The notes under the pieces were generated by a model that searched no databases, was not told the DNA's origin, and saw only the letters and a list, made by a program, of their open reading frames with translations. Positions 17,749-27,294 of a stretch of DNA of 64,000 nucleotides are shown here, piece by piece. Origin of the DNA: an uncultured Eubacteriales bacterium (GTDB lineage: Bacteria; Bacillota; Clostridia; Oscillospirales; Acutalibacteraceae). Where the stretch lies: assembly GCA_934462705.1 (NCBI GenBank), contig CAKSIH010000001.1:124001-188000 (forward strand), read 5' to 3'. The number at the start of each line of letters is the position of its first letter. Position 1 is the stretch's first letter. Both the position numbers and the translations under genes were made by a program.

Positions 17749-18274
17749 TATTGAGAGGGTATTAATAAGTGAAGGGGCAATACAGCAGAAGGTTAGGGAA
17801 TTAGGGGAACAAATAAGCAAAGACTATGCTGGAAAAAATTTAATGCTAGTAAGTGTTTTAAAAGGTTCTGTAGTATTTATGGCAGACTTAATGAGGGCTA
17901 TAAAAATAAATTGTAAGATTGATTTTATGTGCGTTTCAAGTTATGGATCAGGAACACAGACTAGTGGAGAGGTTAGGCTTATAAAGGATCTTAGCACACC
18001 GCTTGAGGGCTGTGATCTTTTAATAGTGGAAGACATACTAGATAGTGGTATGACTTTAGACTATATTACAAGAATTTTAAATGAAAGAAAACCGAAGAGC
18101 ATTAAAATTTGTACTCTCCTTGATAAACCTTCAAGAAGGAAAGCGAAAATTTATGCTGATTATTCAGGTTTTGAAGTTCCTGATGAGTTTGTAGTTGGTT
18201 ATGGTCTTGATTATGATGAAAGATACAGAAATGTTCCGTTTATAGGAATTTTGGATCCACGTGTTTACAGCTAA
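17738..18274 (+). CDS. hpt: Hypoxanthine phosphoribosyltransferase
   Basis: Salvages hypoxanthine and guanine with PRPP to IMP and GMP. The 178-residue protein has the PRPP-binding loop L-I-V-E-D-I-L-D-S-G-M-T-L and the family V-L-K-G-S-V-V-F-M-A-D-L segment. The ATG at 17738 has GAGGAGG 10 bases upstream and overlaps tilS by 11 bases; the longer frame lacks a site. In Bacillus HprT and TilS form a complex that activates ftsH, and ftsH lies directly downstream here too. Confidence 0.95.
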   Translation: MLNDIERVLISEGAIQQKVRELGEQISKDYAGKNLMLVSVLKGSVVFMADLMRAIKINCKIDFMCVSSYGSGTQTSGEVRLIKDLSTPLEGCDLLIVEDILDSGMTLDYITRILNERKPKSIKICTLLDKPSRRKAKIYADYSGFEVPDEFVVGYGLDYDERYRNVPFIGILDPRVYS

Positions 18275-18315
18275 AGATTTTTACATATAAACCTCAATAA
18301 GGAGTGAGTTTTAAT

Positions 18316-20220
18316 TTGGATATGAAAAAAACACTTAGAAATATGTTGTTTTATATAGGGATTCCTATTTTAATAATAATTGTTATTTTGACTTTCTTTA
18401 ATGCAAATTCTAAAAAATCAGAGGTTTACTCAGATATAATAAAATATTTTAAGGATCAAAGGGTAACAGAATACAGCATGAATCTTGGCTCTGGGGCCAT
18501 GAAAATAAAGCTTGACGATAATACGGAAATTGAATATACAGCTCCTAGTGTATCGTGGGTGAGGGAAGACATTAAAGATTATGTAAAAGAATACAATGAA
18601 GCTCATCCCGATGCCCAAATGAAACAGGAACTTATAAGAGCTAGTGAAAATTCTTGGTGGACATCGCTTTTGTTAAATGCTGTGTTATTTATTGGCTTAG
18701 GACTTTTATGGTGGCTGTTTATGCGTAAAGCAATGTCAGGATTTGGCGATGGTGGCAAGGGAATGGCCTTTGGAAAAGCTAAAATAAAAAATATGAATGA
18801 TGAAAAAAGGAAAACGACATTTGCTGATGTAGCAGGCGCAGATGAAGAAAAAGAAGAGCTAAAGGAGCTTGTTGAATTTTTAAAGAATCCCAAAAAGTAC
18901 AATGAGCTTGGAGCTAGAATACCTAAGGGTGTTTTACTTGTAGGCCCTCCAGGCACGGGAAAAACCTTGCTTGCAAGAGCTGTTGCTGGTGAAGCGGGGG
19001 TACCATTTTTTTCAATATCCGGCTCAGACTTTGTTGAAATGTTTGTTGGTGTAGGTGCTTCGAGAGTAAGAGACTTATTTGAGCAGGCGAAGAAAAACTC
19101 ACCTTGTATTATTTTTATAGATGAAATTGACGCGGTTGGACGCCAACGTGGAGCAGGCTTAGGTGGAGGCCATGATGAACGAGAGCAGACTTTGAACCAA
19201 CTGCTTGTTGAGATGGATGGCTTTGGTATAAACGAGGGCGTAATAATGATAGCTGCAACCAACAGACCAGATGTTCTGGATCCGGCGCTTATGAGGCCCG
19301 GAAGATTTGACCGTCAAGTTATGGTTGGGCACCCGGATATAAAGGGAAGAGAGGACATTTTAAAGGTGCATTCTAAAGGCAAACCTTTAGCACCGGATGT
19401 TGAACTTTCAACTATTGCAAAGTCCACAGCGGGATTCACTGGTGCAGACCTTGAGAATCTATTAAATGAAGCGGCACTGCTTGCTGCAAGGCGAGATTTA
19501 AAGGCGATTACCATGGAAGAAATTCAAGAAGCAACAATAAAAGTTGTCGTTGGTGCAGAGAAGAAATCAAGAGTGATGAGCGAAAAAGAGAAAAAATTAA
19601 CAGCTTATCACGAAGCAGGGCATGCAGTTGTTACTTATTTTTGTCCAACACAGGATCCAGTTCATCAAATTTCTATTATCCCGAGAGGGATGGCTGGTGG
19701 ATATACAATGTCGCTGCCTACTGAGGACAGATCGTATAAGTCTCGAACAGAGATGGAGGAAAGTGTGGAAGTCCTTTTAGGTGGAAGGGTAGCTGAAGCC
19801 TTAATTATTGGTGACATTTCAACAGGTGCGTCTAATGATATTAAGAGGGCAACTGAGATTGCCAATTCCATGGTAACAAGGTATGGAATGAGCGATACTT
19901 TAGGACCAATTGCCTATGGCTCTGATAATGATGAAGTATTTATAGGACGAGATATGGGACATGTTAAAAATTACTCAGAAAAGATAGCAGCTCAAATTGA
20001 CACAGAAGTAAGCGGAATTATAACAAACAGTTATAATAAGACTGAAGATATTTTAAGAGATCATATTGATAAGCTTCATGAAGTTGCGAAATATTTATTC
20101 ATAAATGAAAAAATGAGTTCAGAGGACTTTTATAAGATTATGAATAAAAATACTGAGGGACAAGAAGAATCTGAATTAAATCATACAGATGACGCAGCGG
20201 AAACAGGAGAACAAATTTAA
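18316..20220 (+). CDS. ftsH: ATP-dependent zinc metalloprotease FtsH
   Basis: A membrane-anchored AAA+ protease that removes damaged and regulatory proteins. The product (634 residues from TTG 18316) has a first membrane helix near the start, an external domain, a second helix (about 110-130), the AAA+ module with G-P-P-G-T-G-K-T at 210-217 and I-F-I-D-E-I-D-A-V, the second region of homology R-P-G-R-F-D-R, and the zinc motif H-E-A-G-H at 432-436. The start is uncertain: AAGGAG suits TTG 18316 best, GTG 18304 overlaps the site and ATG 18322 is further away. Last gene before a terminator. Confidence 0.95.
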   Translation: MDMKKTLRNMLFYIGIPILIIIVILTFFNANSKKSEVYSDIIKYFKDQRVTEYSMNLGSGAMKIKLDDNTEIEYTAPSVSWVREDIKDYVKEYNEAHPDAQMKQELIRASENSWWTSLLLNAVLFIGLGLLWWLFMRKAMSGFGDGGKGMAFGKAKIKNMNDEKRKTTFADVAGADEEKEELKELVEFLKNPKKYNELGARIPKGVLLVGPPGTGKTLLARAVAGEAGVPFFSISGSDFVEMFVGVGASRVRDLFEQAKKNSPCIIFIDEIDAVGRQRGAGLGGGHDEREQTLNQLLVEMDGFGINEGVIMIAATNRPDVLDPALMRPGRFDRQVMVGHPDIKGREDILKVHSKGKPLAPDVELSTIAKSTAGFTGADLENLLNEAALLAARRDLKAITMEEIQEATIKVVVGAEKKSRVMSEKEKKLTAYHEAGHAVVTYFCPTQDPVHQISIIPRGMAGGYTMSLPTEDRSYKSRTEMEESVEVLLGGRVAEALIIGDISTGASNDIKRATEIANSMVTRYGMSDTLGPIAYGSDNDEVFIGRDMGHVKNYSEKIAAQIDTEVSGIITNSYNKTEDILRDHIDKLHEVAKYLFINEKMSSEDFYKIMNKNTEGQEESELNHTDDAAETGEQI

Positions 20221-20223
20221 AGA

Positions 20224-20247
20224 GAAGGCTATATGCCTTCTTTTTTT
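20224..20247 (+). terminator. Terminator after ftsH
   Basis: GAAGGC, a TATAT loop and GCCTTC are followed at once by seven T residues (20241-20247). It closes the rnjA-ftsH transcription run. Confidence 0.9.
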
Positions 20248-20339
20248 AAAATTAGAAATTTAAATTAAGTATTACTTGACAGTATAGGATATTTTGAGGT
20301 AGTCTATATACTGTAAATTCATGAAAATGGGAGGTTTTT

Positions 20340-22322
20340 ATGAAGATTAAAAATTTAACCTATGGAAATGACAGCATATCATCACTCAAAGGTGCAGATA
20401 GGGTACGAAAGAGGCCTGCTGTTATTTTTGGTTCGGATGGGATAGAGGGCTGTGAACATTCAGCGTTTGAGATATTATCGAATTCTATAGATGAAGCAAG
20501 GGAAGGTTTTGGAAAAGCTATAACGCTAACGCTCTTTGAAGATCACTCCATAGAGGTAGAAGATCATGGCAGAGGAATACCTGTTGATTATAATAAAAAT
20601 GAAGGCAAATTTAACTGGGAATTAGTCTTTTGTGAGCTGTATGCTGGTGGTAAATATAATAATCAAGAGGCTCAAAGTTATGAATATTCTTTAGGGTTAA
20701 ATGGCTTAGGGCTTTGTTCAACACAATATTCTTCAGAATATATGGATGTTGAAATAAAACGAGACGGATATATTTATACTTTGCATTTTGAAAAAGGTGA
20801 AAATATCGGCGGTCTACATAAAGTACCTTACAGTGGCAATGACACAGGGACAAAAATAAAATGGAAGCCGGATATTGAAGTTTTTACTGATATAAATATT
20901 AGTTCGAATTATTTTCTTGATATAATTAAACGCCAAGCTATTGTAAATGACGGTATAGATTTTATATTTAAAAAGCAAGAGGGAACAGAATTTACAACAA
21001 CTAATTTTAACTATCAAAATGGAATAGTCGACCATGTAAAAGAAGTTGTTGGCGATAATGGTATGATTCCGGTTCAATTTTGGAAAAGCGAAAAAATGGT
21101 TAAAGACAGAGAAGACAAACCTAAATATAAGACTAAAATTAATGCTGCGGTAACATTTTCAAATAGAGTAAGTTTAGCGGAGTATTATCATAATTCTAGC
21201 TGGCTTGAATACGGTGGGGTGCCAGAAAAAGCCGTTAAAAATGCGTTTGTTTATCAAATTGATTCATATATAAAGCAAACAGGAAAATACAATAAAAATG
21301 AAAGCAAAATAACATTTGCAGATGTAGAGGACTGTTTAGTAATAGTTGTTTCATCGTTTTCAAATGTAACTTCTTATGAAAATCAAACTAAAAAATCAAT
21401 TACTAATAAAGGCATACAGGAAGCTATGGTTGAGCTTTTTAGGCACCAATTGGAGGTGTTCTTTATTGAAAATCCAATTGATGCAGATAAAATTGCGGCT
21501 CAAGTGCTAATTAATAAAAGAAGCAGAGAGGATGCTGAAAAAACCAGATTAAACTTAAAGAAAAAGCTAAATAGCAACATGGACATAACTAACAGGGTTG
21601 CAAAGTTTGTTGATTGTAGAAGCAAGGATGTTAATGAAAGAGAATTGTTTATAGTAGAGGGAGATTCTGCACTTGGTGCATGTAAGCAAGCAAGGGATCC
21701 CAATTTTCAAGCTATAATACCGATTCGAGGAAAAATATTAAACTGCTTAAAAGCAGATTACAATAAAATTTTTAAAAATGATATAATAACAGATCTAATA
21801 AAGGTTTTAGGTTGCGGCGTGGAAGTTAAATCAAAAGCCAATAAAAATCTTACAACCTTTGACCTTAATTTGCTTAGATGGAACAAGGTTATACTTTGTA
21901 CGGATGCAGATGTTGATGGGTTTCAGATTAGAACTTTGCTTCTTACCATGATATATAGACTGATGCCAACTTTAATAGAAAAAGAAAAAGTGTTTATAGC
22001 GGAATCTCCACTTTATGAGATAAACACCAAAGATGAAACTTACTTTGCTTATACTGAAGATGAGAAAGAGAAATTTATTAAGCAAATAGGAAAAGGGAAA
22101 TATACAATTCAGCGCTCCAAAGGCCTTGGTGAAAATGAACCTGAGATGATGAACCTGACAACTATGAACCCCTCTACACGAAGGCTTATAAAAATTATGC
22201 CGGAGGATGCGGAAAAAACGTCCAAGATGTTTGATATTTTGCTTGGCGATAATATGATTGGAAGGAAAGAATATATTATAGAAAATGGTCATTTATATAT
22301 AGATGTAGCAGATGTAAGCTAA
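20340..22322 (+). CDS. Type IIA DNA topoisomerase subunit B (ParE/GyrB-like)
   Basis: The ATPase and TOPRIM subunit of a type II topoisomerase, 660 residues. The GHKL ATP site shows as I-L-S-N-S-I-D-E-A-R (Bergerat N-box), E-D-H-G-R-G-I-P and G-L-N-G-L-G-L. The transducer domain follows, then TOPRIM with V-E-G-D-S-A-L-G and D-A-D-V-D-G for magnesium. The start M-K-I-K-N-L-T-Y-G-N-D-S-I is more divergent than housekeeping GyrB, so this is probably the second topoisomerase (topo IV type) found in many Clostridia. Subunit A follows after 26 bases. Confidence 0.9.
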   Translation: MKIKNLTYGNDSISSLKGADRVRKRPAVIFGSDGIEGCEHSAFEILSNSIDEAREGFGKAITLTLFEDHSIEVEDHGRGIPVDYNKNEGKFNWELVFCELYAGGKYNNQEAQSYEYSLGLNGLGLCSTQYSSEYMDVEIKRDGYIYTLHFEKGENIGGLHKVPYSGNDTGTKIKWKPDIEVFTDINISSNYFLDIIKRQAIVNDGIDFIFKKQEGTEFTTTNFNYQNGIVDHVKEVVGDNGMIPVQFWKSEKMVKDREDKPKYKTKINAAVTFSNRVSLAEYYHNSSWLEYGGVPEKAVKNAFVYQIDSYIKQTGKYNKNESKITFADVEDCLVIVVSSFSNVTSYENQTKKSITNKGIQEAMVELFRHQLEVFFIENPIDADKIAAQVLINKRSREDAEKTRLNLKKKLNSNMDITNRVAKFVDCRSKDVNERELFIVEGDSALGACKQARDPNFQAIIPIRGKILNCLKADYNKIFKNDIITDLIKVLGCGVEVKSKANKNLTTFDLNLLRWNKVILCTDADVDGFQIRTLLLTMIYRLMPTLIEKEKVFIAESPLYEINTKDETYFAYTEDEKEKFIKQIGKGKYTIQRSKGLGENEPEMMNLTTMNPSTRRLIKIMPEDAEKTSKMFDILLGDNMIGRKEYIIENGHLYIDVADVS

Positions 22323-22348
22323 TTTTGAAGTAAAAGAGGTTGAGAAAG

Positions 22349-24589
22349 ATGGCTTTAAAAAGAAGAGGAAACAAAAATACAGGTAAGTTTAACAAAACTC
22401 ATGGAGTAATTCAGGGAGCGGGTGATGTAGTTGAACAGCAGATAGTAACTACGCTTGAAAAAAATTATATGCCTTATGCAATGAGTGTTATTTTATCAAG
22501 GGCAATTCCTCAGATAGATGGATTTAAACCATCACACAGAAAGTTACTTTACACTATGTATAAGATGGGGCTTTTAGGCTCTGCGAGGACTAAATCTGCT
22601 AATATTGTAGGCCAAACCATGAAGCTTAATCCTCATGGTGATAGTGCAATATACGATACTATGGTTCGCCTAAGCAGGGGCTATGAAGCACTTTTGCATC
22701 CTTATATTGACTCTAAGGGAAATTTCGGAAAGTTTTATTCAAGGGATATGGCAAGTGCGGCGTCTAGATATACAGAGGCTCGCCTTGATGATTTATGTTA
22801 TGAGCTATTTCGAGACATAGACAAAGACACTGTAGATTTTGTTCCAAACTATGATAATACTCTAAAAGAGCCAACGTTATTGCCTACGGTATTTCCTTCA
22901 ATATTGGTTAACGCCAATACCGGTATTGCTGTTGGTATGGCAAGTTCAATTTGTTCTTTTAACTTAAATGAGGTATGCCATGCAACTGTGAACCTTATAG
23001 AAGATGAAAATTGTAATTTAGAAGATATATTAATAGCTCCTGACTTTCCAGGGGGCGGAAGTATAATATACGACAAAAAGGCTATTAAGGAAATTTATAA
23101 AACAGGGCGTGGAGGCATAAAGGTTAGAGGACGATACGATTATGATAAGGAATCTAATTGTATAGATATAATGAGCATACCGCCAACGACTACTTCTGAA
23201 GCAATTATAGAGAAGATTATTGAACTAGTAAAGAAAGGGTTTTTAAAGGAAATTTCAGATATTCGTGACGAAACAGGAATAGATGGCTTAAAAATTACTA
23301 TAGATTTAAAAAGAGGTACGGATCCGACTAAACTTATGCAAAAGGTGTATAAACAAACACCTCTTGAGGACACTTTTTCTTGCAACTTTAATATTTTAGT
23401 TAATGGTGCACCTAAGGTTATGGGTGTTAAAGAAATTTTAAATGAATGGATTTCATTTAGAGTAGGATGCGTAAAGAGAAGAACGGGTTTCGATTTAAAG
23501 AGAAAGAAAGATAGGTTACACCTTTTGCTGGGACTAAAAGAGATACTTTTAGATATAGACAAAGCTGTAAAGATTATCCGAGAAACAAAGGAAGAGGCAC
23601 AAGTTGTACCTAATTTAATGGATGGGTTCTCGATAGATGAAGTTCAAGCAGAGTATGTGGCAGAGATAAAACTTAGACATCTTAATAGGGAGTACATAGT
23701 AAAGAGAACAAATGACATTAAAGATTTAAAAGATGATATAGAAGAACTTGAACAAACATTAAGGAAAGATAGTAGGATCAAAGAAATAATAAAATCTGAG
23801 CTTAATGAAGTTTCTAAAAAATATGGAAATCCAAGAAAAACAATGATAATTTATAAAGATCAAATAGAAGACAATGAGGAAGCAGAGGAAGTACCGGACT
23901 ATCCCGTTAATTTGTTTTTTACAAAAAATGGCTACTTTAAAAAAATAACACCACAATCTTTGCGAATGAGCGGAGAGCAGAAACTTAAGGAGGGCGATAA
24001 AATTATTCAAAAGGTGGAAAGCAACAATAAGGCAGACTTACTGTTTTTTACGGATAAATGTCATGTATATAAATCTAAAGTTTCTGAATTTCAAGACAGT
24101 AAAGCAAGTGTTTTAGGGGACTATGTAAAAGCACAATTAAACATAGATCAAGATGAAAACATAATTTATATGGCAGTAACAGAAGACTATTCAGGATTTA
24201 TGTTATTCTTTTTTGAAAACGGAAAAGTTGCAAAGCTTTCTATGAAATCATATAAAACAAAAACTAATAGGAAAAAGCTTGTAAATGTTTATTCGAGTAA
24301 ATGTCCGCTGGTTTATATCTGCTATGAAAATAAGGACAAGGAATATCTTATGACATCTTCCAAGGAAAAGCTTTTAATAGTAAACTCTGGGGCTTTGCAA
24401 GTTAAGACTACAAAAGATACTATGGGTGTTGCGGTGATGACTTTAAAAAAAGGACAGACGGTTAAAGCCGTGCAAGAGTATAAGACTGGTGATTTAATGA
24501 AAAGCGATAGATATAGAACGAAAAATTTACCGGCAGTAGGTTCAAGCCTGCTAAGAGAAGAATTGGAATCTAAACAAATGACATTATAA
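22349..24589 (+). CDS. Type IIA DNA topoisomerase subunit A (ParC/GyrA-like)
   Basis: The DNA-cleaving subunit partnering the preceding gene. After a basic N-terminal extension (about 40 residues) comes Y-A-M-S-V-I-L-S-R-A-I-P, the winged-helix region, N-P-H-G-D-S-A-I-Y-D-T-M, and the catalytic tyrosine at residue 141 in A-A-S-R-Y-T-E-A-R. A coiled-coil gate follows (about 420-480). The C-terminal domain is short for GyrA and shows no GyrA box (Q-R-R-G-G-K-G), which argues for a decatenating ParC-type rather than a gyrase subunit. The ATG at 22349 (746 residues) is preferred to the upstream TTG. Confidence 0.9.
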   Translation: MALKRRGNKNTGKFNKTHGVIQGAGDVVEQQIVTTLEKNYMPYAMSVILSRAIPQIDGFKPSHRKLLYTMYKMGLLGSARTKSANIVGQTMKLNPHGDSAIYDTMVRLSRGYEALLHPYIDSKGNFGKFYSRDMASAASRYTEARLDDLCYELFRDIDKDTVDFVPNYDNTLKEPTLLPTVFPSILVNANTGIAVGMASSICSFNLNEVCHATVNLIEDENCNLEDILIAPDFPGGGSIIYDKKAIKEIYKTGRGGIKVRGRYDYDKESNCIDIMSIPPTTTSEAIIEKIIELVKKGFLKEISDIRDETGIDGLKITIDLKRGTDPTKLMQKVYKQTPLEDTFSCNFNILVNGAPKVMGVKEILNEWISFRVGCVKRRTGFDLKRKKDRLHLLLGLKEILLDIDKAVKIIRETKEEAQVVPNLMDGFSIDEVQAEYVAEIKLRHLNREYIVKRTNDIKDLKDDIEELEQTLRKDSRIKEIIKSELNEVSKKYGNPRKTMIIYKDQIEDNEEAEEVPDYPVNLFFTKNGYFKKITPQSLRMSGEQKLKEGDKIIQKVESNNKADLLFFTDKCHVYKSKVSEFQDSKASVLGDYVKAQLNIDQDENIIYMAVTEDYSGFMLFFFENGKVAKLSMKSYKTKTNRKKLVNVYSSKCPLVYICYENKDKEYLMTSSKEKLLIVNSGALQVKTTKDTMGVAVMTLKKGQTVKAVQEYKTGDLMKSDRYRTKNLPAVGSSLLREELESKQMTL

Positions 24590-24611
24590 TGTTTTTTATG
24601 GGGGAGCATCA

Positions 24612-25493
24612 ATGAAAAGGGCAATGTTAATTGTAAATCCATGTGCAGGCAGAAAGATACCCAATTTGGATGTTGCATACATAGTTTTAACGTTACAAAA
24701 ACATGGATACGTAATAAAAGTATACTATACACAAAGGCAAGGGAATGCCACGACCCTTGTGAAAAAATATGGATCAAATTTTGATACTATAATTTGTTGC
24801 GGCGGAGATGGAACCTTTCACGAGGTAGTAAATGGTGTATTAGCACTTGATGTTGACAAACCTATAGGATATATTCCGACGGGAACAACCAATGATTTTG
24901 CTAAGAGTATTGGTATTTCACATGAAATAAGGGAAGCTGTAAAAACAATAATTAAAAATAAGTTTGAGAGTTATGATATAGGGTGTTTTAACAGCGAGTA
25001 TTTTACTTATGTGGCTTCTTTTGGTGCATTTTCAGATATATCTTATATGACATCGCAGAAGAGTAAAAATTTGCTAGGCCATTTTGCATATATTTTAGAA
25101 GCATTAAAGAACTTAAAGAAAATAACGCCTGTAAGGGTAAAGTTTAAAATGGGGGATAAAACAATAAAAGAAGAAATTATTTTTGGTGCAATTGTAAACT
25201 CACTGTCAATAGGTGGGATATTAAAGTTTAAAAAAGATGAGGTTAAACTTGATGATGGAAAGTTTGAGGTTATTCTTATAAGGAAGCCTAAGGATGCCTT
25301 AAGTATTTGTGATATTATTAAGTGTCTAAGGAAGGGAAACTACAATAATGAAAATATAATTTTTGGAACAGCTAAAAATATACAGGCAGAGTTTGAGGAT
25401 GATACAAATTGGAACCTGGATGGCGAATATGTTGAAGCAGGGAAAAACGTAGCTATTAAAAGCCTACAAAAAAGAGTTAAAATAATAAAATGA
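24612..25493 (+). CDS. Diacylglycerol kinase-family lipid kinase (YegS/DgkB type)
   Basis: A soluble lipid kinase, 293 residues. The catalytic domain has V-N-P-C-A-G-R near the start, then C-G-G-D-G-T-F-H-E-V-V-N-G for nucleotide binding and I-P-T-G-T-T-N-D-F-A, the set typical of DgkB, YegS and sphingosine kinase relatives. The likely substrate is diacylglycerol returned to phosphatidate, but related enzymes differ and the substrate cannot be fixed here. It starts 22 bases after the topoisomerase A gene behind GGGGGAG. Confidence 0.88.
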   Translation: MKRAMLIVNPCAGRKIPNLDVAYIVLTLQKHGYVIKVYYTQRQGNATTLVKKYGSNFDTIICCGGDGTFHEVVNGVLALDVDKPIGYIPTGTTNDFAKSIGISHEIREAVKTIIKNKFESYDIGCFNSEYFTYVASFGAFSDISYMTSQKSKNLLGHFAYILEALKNLKKITPVRVKFKMGDKTIKEEIIFGAIVNSLSIGGILKFKKDEVKLDDGKFEVILIRKPKDALSICDIIKCLRKGNYNNENIIFGTAKNIQAEFEDDTNWNLDGEYVEAGKNVAIKSLQKRVKIIK

Positions 25494-25497
25494 TGAG

Positions 25498-25526
25498 TGA
25501 AAAACTTTAAAATTAAAGAGTATAAT
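25498..25526 (+). promoter_or_regulatory. Promoter for sodA
   Basis: TGAAAA (25498-25503), 17 bases, then a consensus TATAAT (25521-25526). Transcription would begin near 25533, just ahead of the leader pairing elements. Confidence 0.55.
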
Positions 25527-25536
25527 TTAAAAATTT

Positions 25537-25613
25537 GCCTAAACCGTGGCGGGCTGCATTTTAGGTTTTAATTGGTATTACTAAAGCATAGTATGTATTA
25601 TTAACCTAAAATG
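25537..25613 (+). promoter_or_regulatory. Structured sodA leader with alternative hairpins
   Basis: Three complementary segments lie in the leader: A, CCTAAA (25539-25544); B, CATTTTAGGTT (25557-25567); C, AACCTAAAATG (25603-25613). B and C pair perfectly over 11 bases, with an inner TACTA/TAGTA hairpin, and C ends on the first G of the GGAGA ribosome binding site. A can pair with TTTAGG in B and would release C. This is the layout of a translational switch. It matches no riboswitch class I can recognise. Confidence 0.5.
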
Positions 25614-25624
25614 GAGATGAAAGC

Positions 25625-26269
25625 ATGACTTTTAATACTTATGAATTTGAGCTAGAACCACTTCACTATGATTACGCAGCTTTAGAACCCTTTATAGATG
25701 CAGAAACAATGTATTTTCATCACGATAAACATTTGAAAACATATGTAGACAATTTAAATGAGGCGTTAAAGAATTATCCGGAGTTGCAAAAGCTCACGCT
25801 GGTTGATTTAATTTTAAATTACAACAGTTTTCCGGAGGATGTTAGAGATAAAATTCGCAACAATGCCGGTGGGGTGTTCAATCATAATTTGTTTTTTAAT
25901 ATTATGGGACCGCCTAAAGGAGAACAACCGATTGGAGCATTTATGAATGATTTGTTAAAGTACTTTGGAACTTTTGAAGCTTTTAAGAAGGAATTAAAAA
26001 ATGCAGCACTAAATAGATTTGGCTCAGGTTGGGGCTGGCTGGTTATGGATGATAAGTGTGGTTTAAAAGTAATTTCAACAGCTAATCAAGATTCTCCGCT
26101 TAACATGAACCTTTGCCCTATTTTGCCTCTTGATGTTTGGGAGCATGCGTATTATTTAAAATATCAAAATAGACGCAGTGAGTATATTGACAATTGGTTT
26201 AATGTGGTTGACTGGAGCAAGGTAAATGAAAATTATTTGTACTGTTTAAAATGTGCTTCATGTATATGA
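25625..26269 (+). CDS. sodA: Superoxide dismutase (Fe/Mn family)
   Basis: Converts superoxide to oxygen and peroxide in the cytoplasm. The 214-residue protein has the N-terminal metal His in M-Y-F-H-H-D-K-H, the second in F-N-H-N-L-F-F, and the C-terminal Asp and His in L-D-V-W-E-H-A-Y-Y, with G-S-G-W-G-W-L before them. Metal choice (Fe or Mn) cannot be called safely. It ends in C-A-S-C-I, an unusual cysteine-bearing tail. It has its own promoter and a structured leader, and ends in a strong terminator. Confidence 0.95.
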   Translation: MTFNTYEFELEPLHYDYAALEPFIDAETMYFHHDKHLKTYVDNLNEALKNYPELQKLTLVDLILNYNSFPEDVRDKIRNNAGGVFNHNLFFNIMGPPKGEQPIGAFMNDLLKYFGTFEAFKKELKNAALNRFGSGWGWLVMDDKCGLKVISTANQDSPLNMNLCPILPLDVWEHAYYLKYQNRRSEYIDNWFNVVDWSKVNENYLYCLKCASCI

Positions 26270-26274
26270 TAAAT

Positions 26275-26318
26275 AAAGAAGCGCCATTTTAGAAAATTTT
26301 CTAAAATGGCGCTTCTTT
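26275..26318. terminator. 44-base perfect palindromic terminator between sodA and gpsA
   Basis: A 22-base arm starting AAAGAAGCGCC (26275-26296) is followed directly by its exact complement (26297-26318). It ends sodA and the convergent gpsA. Confidence 0.85.
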
Positions 26319-26334
26319 AAATTAATTAAAAGTT

Positions 26335-27294
26335 TTAAAATTCTTTTTTAGTACTTCTTAAAAAAAGCTCAGATAAACATTTTTTCGGATCAGCCTTATG
26401 ATTTATAATTAAATTAACGGCATTACAAATTGGCAAATCGACATTATGCTGGTCAGCCAGCTTTACAAGTGCCGATGCTGTTGGAACACCTTCAGAGAGT
26501 TTATCATATGGCAGCCCTTTAATAAAAAGCTCTCCAAATTTTCTATTATGACTGTACTCGGAAAATAAAGTAGCTTGATAATCACCTAGGTGACATAAGC
26601 TGTATGCAGACATTTCATTTCCGCCCATAGCCTTGATGAGACGCGCGATTTCCCTTGTTCCCCTTGCCATTAAGGCACCTTTTAAGGACGTATAGTTTAT
26701 TCCATCTAGCATTCCGGCAGCGATTCCAATTACATTTTTTGCAGCTGCACCTATTTCGTTCCCAATTAAATCTATGCCACGATAAAATCGGATAAGTTCA
26801 CTTGAGAATTGTTCAATTAAAAATTTTGTAATTTTAGGATTCTCGGAATCTATAACCATACAGTTAGGAATTCCAGAAGCAAAATCTTGAACATGTCCCG
26901 GACCGACCCAAATAGCTATTCCGGTATGGCTACCTACGAACTCTTTTACAACCTCAGTAAGTCTTTTGCCGCTAGACAATTCAATACCTTTCATACAAAG
27001 TACAATTGTTTTTCCCGACAAATCAAACTCACGTATTGATTCCATAAATCCACGGAGATTTTGTGCACCAACAGAAATTATTATTACATCTGGGTTATTT
27101 ATTGTCATATTTATATCAGAAGTAATATTAATTTTTTCATCAAAAGAAAGAAGGGTGTTTTTTCTAGTTTTGAAAAGACCTTCAAAATCTTTAGAATTTT
27201 CACGGCCATATAATGTAACTTCATGATTGATTTTATTTAAATACCAAGCAATAAATGAACCCCAGCGACCGCATCCTATAACAGAGATTTTCAC
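26335..27294 (-). CDS. gpsA: Glycerol-3-phosphate dehydrogenase [NAD(P)+]
   Basis: Reduces dihydroxyacetone phosphate to sn-glycerol-3-phosphate for phospholipid synthesis. The 319-residue protein has a Rossmann start (K-I-S-V-I-G-C-G-R-W-G-S; the more common residue at the Arg position is Ala or Ser), a V-W-V-G-P-G-H segment matching the family S-G-P-S/N loop, and the catalytic Lys in G-A-A-A-K-N-V-I-G-I-A-A-G. The GTG at 27294 is chosen since AGGTGA is 7 bases upstream; the TTG at 27300 is too close to that site. Monocistronic. Confidence 0.93.
   Translation of the reverse strand: MKISVIGCGRWGSFIAWYLNKINHEVTLYGRENSKDFEGLFKTRKNTLLSFDEKINITSDINMTINNPDVIIISVGAQNLRGFMESIREFDLSGKTIVLCMKGIELSSGKRLTEVVKEFVGSHTGIAIWVGPGHVQDFASGIPNCMVIDSENPKITKFLIEQFSSELIRFYRGIDLIGNEIGAAAKNVIGIAAGMLDGINYTSLKGALMARGTREIARLIKAMGGNEMSAYSLCHLGDYQATLFSEYSHNRKFGELFIKGLPYDKLSEGVPTASALVKLADQHNVDLPICNAVNLIINHKADPKKCLSELFLRSTKKEF

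Noticed and set aside
18603..19262. 219-residue minus-strand frame inside ftsH
   Set aside because: Shadow of the conserved AAA+ domain of ftsH; Ser/Pro-rich composition typical of antisense translation.
20276..20312. TTGACA with TATACT as a promoter for the topoisomerase pair
   Set aside because: The spacing (25 bases) is too long for sigma-A, and alternative -10 sequences at proper spacing are poor, so it is not listed.
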